Shown in pieces: positions 60,379 through 64,000 of a stretch of DNA of 64,000 nt. A model generated the notes under the pieces. It had not been told where the DNA came from, did not search any database, and saw nothing but the letters and a program-made list of their open reading frames with translations. The stretch's first letter is position 1, and the number at the start of each line of letters is the position of its first letter. Origin of the DNA: Cocos nucifera (Eukaryota; Streptophyta; Magnoliopsida; Arecales; Arecaceae); assembly GCA_006176705.1 (NCBI GenBank), contig QRFJ01001914.1, positions 147,464-211,463 of the forward strand. Direction: 5' to 3'. The position numbers and the translations under genes are program-made.

Positions 60379-61103
60379 ATAAGTTATCAACTTCCTTACT
60401 AATCATGAAATATAAAATGGATTTTTTAGTGTGTAGGGGGTCATTGAAAATCAGTGAAAGCTGTATCTGGTTCAAAGATCAAGATTCTGTGAATAATAGA
60501 AGGTTGTCCTTCGTGAGGTTTTTCTAAAGAGAGAAGTGTCAAGGTTCTTAAGGATGTGTGCTGAATCCTAGAGTCAAGACTCTAGGTTTGGGTAAAGAGT
60601 TTGAGTGCCAGATCTCTATCGGCTTTCACCACCATCTCATCTTCCTCCATTGCATCTTCTGATTTTTGGAGCATTCAAAAGATCAGGAGCAGTTCATCGA
60701 TTGGATCGACGAAGGTCGGCTATCGAAGCCTCCCGAGAGGAGCTAGCACTCTAGAGGAGCTGATCAAGACTAGCGGCTTCGTGTGGACTCACCATAGAGC
60801 CCGGACACGTGTACGGCTATAGCGCATCATAGGAGCGATTTTTCGGTGGTTCTAGATTATAATGATCAGCTATCCGCACATAGGTACTATATTCTGAACA
60901 TAGATCGGTTAGCAAATGCAATTTGCTAATTGATTACATTTTATTTTTCTAATGCATATTAACATGTCAAACATCCTAAGTAAGATTCTATGATTAGATC
61001 ATAGCATGCATAGAATTAATGTAAATTAATTTTACTTCCACTGCTATATATTTGAAAAAAGTTTCAAAAAGCATGCTCTAAACCCTGTTGGTAATCCTTC
61101 AGA

Positions 61104-61115
61104 TGGTATCAGAGC
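61104..61115 (+). other. Primer-binding site of the outer Copia element
   Basis: TGGTATCAGAGC, exact, two bases after the LTR end at 61101. It shows that the split LTR is a 5' LTR. Confidence 0.88.
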
Positions 61116-62329
61116 CATAGGTTGCTCGATATGTTTTTATGTAAATTAGAAAGATTTAATGTATAACACAATGATCCCATGGACTGTAGGTTGTCCTGCC
61201 GTAAGGTTTACTCCTTACAGTAGAGATATTGTCCTAGTACGTTGCGATCTATAACATTGATCATAAAAGTTTTAGATATGATCTAATAAATTTTTATGAT
61301 ATATTTTGAATTGATTTTAATCTAAATTTCATAATAAATTAGTGTTTAGATTAGATCTAAATATTTCATGATTTTTATGTAACGTACATAGGTTTAGATT
61401 ATACCTGAACTAGATCTTGTGAAAGTTCTGTTCGCTGGTCGAGCCGGCTATCTTAGGAATCAAGCCAGCTCGATCAGCATGCTAGCCTGATACAGCCTCT
61501 CAGGCCTTTTGTTCCAATCGACTCGATCAAGAATCGGGCTGGCTCAACTTCTATTCGGATCGGCTTGGATGGGATTCGAGTCAGCTCAACAGATTGTTTG
61601 ACTTTTGGACATCTGTTCGAGCCAACTTGGATGGGATCCAAGCCAGCTCGACGAAATGTTGGCCTTTTGAACTTTTGTTCGAGCCGCTGTCTCGAAAATC
61701 TAACTGACTCAACTTCTGATCGGGCCGACTCGGATGGAATCCGAGCCAGCTCGATGAAATATTGGATTTCTGATTTTTTATGCTTGAGCCGGCTATCTCA
61801 GGAATTGAGCTAAACTTGGCTTCTACTCAGACCGGCTCGGATGGAATTTGAGCCAGCTCGATCGAAAAGTTAGCTGAAGCTATTTATGGCTATTTTTTAT
61901 TGAACAAATTTACAACTAGTGCTTGTTTGTGAAATAAGTCAACCCATTTTTGAAATGAGTCGATCTATTTAGTGAAACAGTGCTAGGTTGTAAAGAATCT
62001 TTCAAAAACTAAAAATTATTTTTAAAATACCGAATCTCAATCCATTAGCCCAAAACTTAATTAAAAAAATTAAGTATTATCTAGTAGGATCTAGAATTAT
62101 GAATTAAAGATCCTAAGATAAATTCATAATTTTGTGGGTTAAAGGGTTAGATGAATTAGGTCCATTAATTGGATTAGACCTAAGGTTAGTTAAAGAATGG
62201 ATTAATCTAGAGTAATTGATCAAATCTAATCAAGTATTGTCTTAGATTAGGTTAAGGATACTTTAGACTCAACTTCAATAGTTATAGTTGAATGAGTCTA
62301 TATCTTTAACGAGATCAAGATGGACTTAA
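61116..62329 (+). other. Leader of the outer Copia element
   Basis: Non-coding. It contains the repeat block at 61430-61870 and is cut at 62330 by a CACTA-type terminus; gag is not reached. Confidence 0.65.
61430..61870 (+). repeat. Repeats built on 'gagccggctc / gagccagctcgat'
   Basis: Units of the form 'tcgagccggct..cggatgggatccgagccagctcgat' recur. The 'agccagctc' type cores lie near 61580, 61640, 61700, 61744, 61808 and 61852, with alternating spacings of about 60 and 44 bp. Each core is nearly self-complementary, so the RNA could form repeated hairpins. Confidence 0.8.
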
Positions 62330-62344
62330 CACTACAAGAAAATA

Positions 62345-63330
62345 GTGATTTTGAGATCGAATTTTATGATTGAAATTTATGATCAATTTTACGATCAAAA
62401 TTTTTACGATCAATTTTATGATCAAAAATTTGAATATAAAAATAAATTTATAAATATTAATTTTATAAAATTTTACAATCAATTTTTTGACCAAATTTTT
62501 AGTCAAATATTTTGATCGAAAAATTGATCAAAAAATTCTAAAATTATTTTTTTAAAATTTAAAATAATTAAAAAAATTTTAATCAATTTTTTTATCAAAT
62601 TTTTAATCATAAATTTTTTGATTAAAAAAATGATCAAAAAATCTTAAAATTATTTTTTTAAAATTTAAAATAATTTTAAAATTTTTTTGATCAATTTTTA
62701 TATTAAAAATTAATTTTTTTGATCAAATTTTTGGTCATAAATTTTTTGACTAAAAAATTAATCAATAAATCTTAAAATTACTTTTTTTAAATTTAAAATA
62801 ATTAAAAAAAAATTTTAATCAATTTTTTGATTAAAAAATTAATTTTTTCAATCAAAATTTTGGTCATAAATTTTTTGACCAAAAAAATGATCAAAAAATA
62901 CTAAAATTATTTTTTTTAATTTTAAATAATTTAAAAAAAATTTGATTGATTTTTTGGTCAAAAAATTAATTTTTTCCTACCAAATTTTCTATCATAAATT
63001 TTTTGACCAAAAAATTGGTTGGAGAATCCCAAAATTATTTTTTAAAATTTAAAATAATTTTAAAATTTTTTTGATCAAAAAATCCTAAAATTATTTTTTT
63101 AATTTAAAATTTTTTGACTAATTTTTTTATCCAAAAATTAATTTTTTTGATCAAATTTTCAATTATAAATTTTTTGATAAAAAAATTGATCGAAAAATCT
63201 CAAAATTATTTTTTAGTTTAAAATAATTTAAAAGTTTAGTGATCAATTTTTTGATTAAAAAATTAATTTTTTTTCCAAATCTTCGATCATAAATGTATTT
63301 TGTAACCAAATATATTTTTTTCTATTTTTT
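62345..63330 (+). repeat. Subterminal repeats of the CACTA-type element
   Basis: The block 'gatcaattttttgatcaaa..ttttggtcataaattttttgaccaaaaaattgatcaaaaaatcctaaaattatttttt' recurs. The 'aaaattatttttt' marks lie near 62541, 62648, 62774, 62904, 63031, 63088 and 63202. Units are thus about 107-130 bp with one half-unit. Each contains nested palindromes around GATC/GACC. Subterminal repeats are transposase-binding arrays in known CACTA elements; that role here is inference. Confidence 0.85.
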
Positions 63331-63611
63331 CTAAAAATAATATAATTTTAAAATTTAAAGCATATTTTCATCATTCATTATTTTAATAATTATCGTTAGT
63401 ATATCATCACAAAAGATCGGTTCAATCCGATAGCCCTAATAATGTTGATCAATAAAATTTAATTTCGAAGATCTTGAATGACCGTATGATGATCTGATAG
63501 ATAGAGATCATCGATGGATTCAAAAACTTACAACGATGATCTTAATGATATTTATAACATACTATCAAAATTTTACTTCAATCGAACATTATTATCATAA
63601 TCAATTTAGCA

Positions 63612-64000
63612 TAGGATGATTTGGACCGTTAAATCAAAAATGAGTGATCAAAAGGCTAAACGACATTCAATTGTAAGGTAATTTTTTAGATAAATGATTT
63701 TTGCTACTATTTTAACCATTTGTACGGTGATTGTCATAAAATTCAAACTACGTGTATATAAATCATTGATGTTAAGCTGATCTTACAAAAGTATAAGTAT
63801 AATTATCTAAGAACTTTAAGAATAAGTATCAAGAAACATAATTTTGGATCGTTCATATATGCACGGTTTGAATTTTATGATCACCACCATACAAACGATC
63901 AAAGTAATTATAAAGATCATTTATCTAAAAAATCATCTTATAATTGGATGCCATTTAACCTTTTGATCATCCATTTTTTGTTTAATAGTTCAAATCATCC
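63612..64000. repeat. Large inverted repeat (foldback) at the window end
   Basis: The arm starting 'ggatgatttggaccgttaaa' at about 63615 matches the reverse complement of the window end, which reads ggatgatttgaactattaaa. The match continues for about 150-160 bp ('gatcaaaaggctaaacgacattcaattgtaaggtaattttttagataaatgat' versus the same with few changes). The loop is about 70 bp centred near 63808. Arms may extend beyond the window. Confidence 0.88.

Larger units (their letters stand above)
48430..61101 (+). repeat. 5' LTR of an outer Copia element, split by the 50001-60378 Copia
   Basis: The stretch 48430-50000 plus 60379-61101 aligns with the LTR at 11761-14205. Shared blocks include 'attatgtgccata', 'ggttgttctcttaaccaaggag', 'cttaggattcgaacctatgggatcacaca' and the R/U5 region with 'cccggacacgtgtacggct'. 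The first ~30 bp of the LTR are not recognisable. It ends CA at 61101, two bases before a primer-binding site, so it is a 5' LTR, not a solo LTR. The rest of its element continues right of 61104. Confidence 0.8.
62330..64000 (+). mobile_element. End of a CACTA-type (En/Spm) DNA transposon, runs off the window
   Basis: CACTACAAGAAAAT at 62330 is the consensus terminal inverted repeat of plant CACTA elements. It is followed by about 1 kb of subterminal repeats and then a large inverted repeat. No transposase is visible; either it lies beyond the window or the element is non-autonomous. It interrupts the leader of the outer Copia. The 3-bp target duplication cannot be checked without the other end. 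Confidence 0.72.

Noticed and set aside
49996..60383. Target-site duplication of the full-length Copia
   Set aside because: Left flank gaaac does not match any 5-mer right of the 3' LTR end. The terminal bases of that LTR are altered, so I claim no duplication.
1..64000. CRISPR arrays, operons or bacterial-type systems
   Set aside because: All regular repeats are transposon-borne or degenerate tandem arrays with diverged units, and gene content and primer-binding sites are those of a plant nuclear genome.

Overview
This is nuclear DNA of a flowering plant. The sequence is intron-bearing in style, AT-rich and packed with nested LTR retrotransposons. It carries a canonical plant histone H4 gene, a plant cytosolic tRNA-Cys gene and two decayed F-box/LRR genes. 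The style of the retroelements suggests a monocot, possibly a palm; that is inference from family resemblance, not a database match.

Layout, left to right. (1) 1-507 is a fragment of a Copia LTR, the same family as the full element at 50-60 kb. It is abruptly joined to the pol region of a decayed Ty3/Gypsy element (507-9959). This Gypsy element has a Tat-like layout: pol, a ~213-bp tandem repeat, an antisense extra reading frame with a gypsy-type 'Transposase_28'-like N-terminus and a coiled-coil C-terminus, then a 3' LTR. (2) 9960-14205 is the 3' half of a decayed Copia element with a 2.4-kb LTR. (3) 14206-17263 is the 3' end of a SIRE/Maximus-like element (env-like region plus LTR). (4) 17.9-18.85 kb and 31.57-32.7 kb are the two halves of one degenerate tandem array. 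It was split by a minus-strand SIRE-like element lacking pol (18851-31567, 5-bp duplication GCTAA). That element's 3' LTR was in turn split by a plus-strand Copia element (20003-25484). (5) 32.7-47.4 kb is the gene-bearing part: tRNA-Cys, an F-box/LRR pseudogene split by a chromovirus (35.2-39.5 kb), a hAT-like MITE, a second F-box/LRR pseudogene, and an intact intronless histone H4 gene with a recognisable S-phase promoter element. (6) 48.4-61.1 kb is the 5' LTR of another Copia element (same family as the LTR at 11.8-14.2 kb), split by the youngest-looking Copia element of the window (50001-60378, ~2.26-kb LTRs). (7) 61.1-62.3 kb is that outer element's primer-binding site and leader. At 62330 a CACTA-type terminus with subterminal repeats begins, followed by a large inverted repeat that reaches the window end.

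Only histone H4 (46723-47034) and tRNA-Cys (32733-32804) look functional. Every retroelement coding region carries stops, frameshifts or deletions; the best preserved is an uninterrupted 454-codon RT/RNase H frame at 56715-58079. The interest lies in the nested architecture, the non-coding tandem repeats carried by several elements, and the gene splitting by retrotransposition. I saw no sign of an undescribed enzymatic system.
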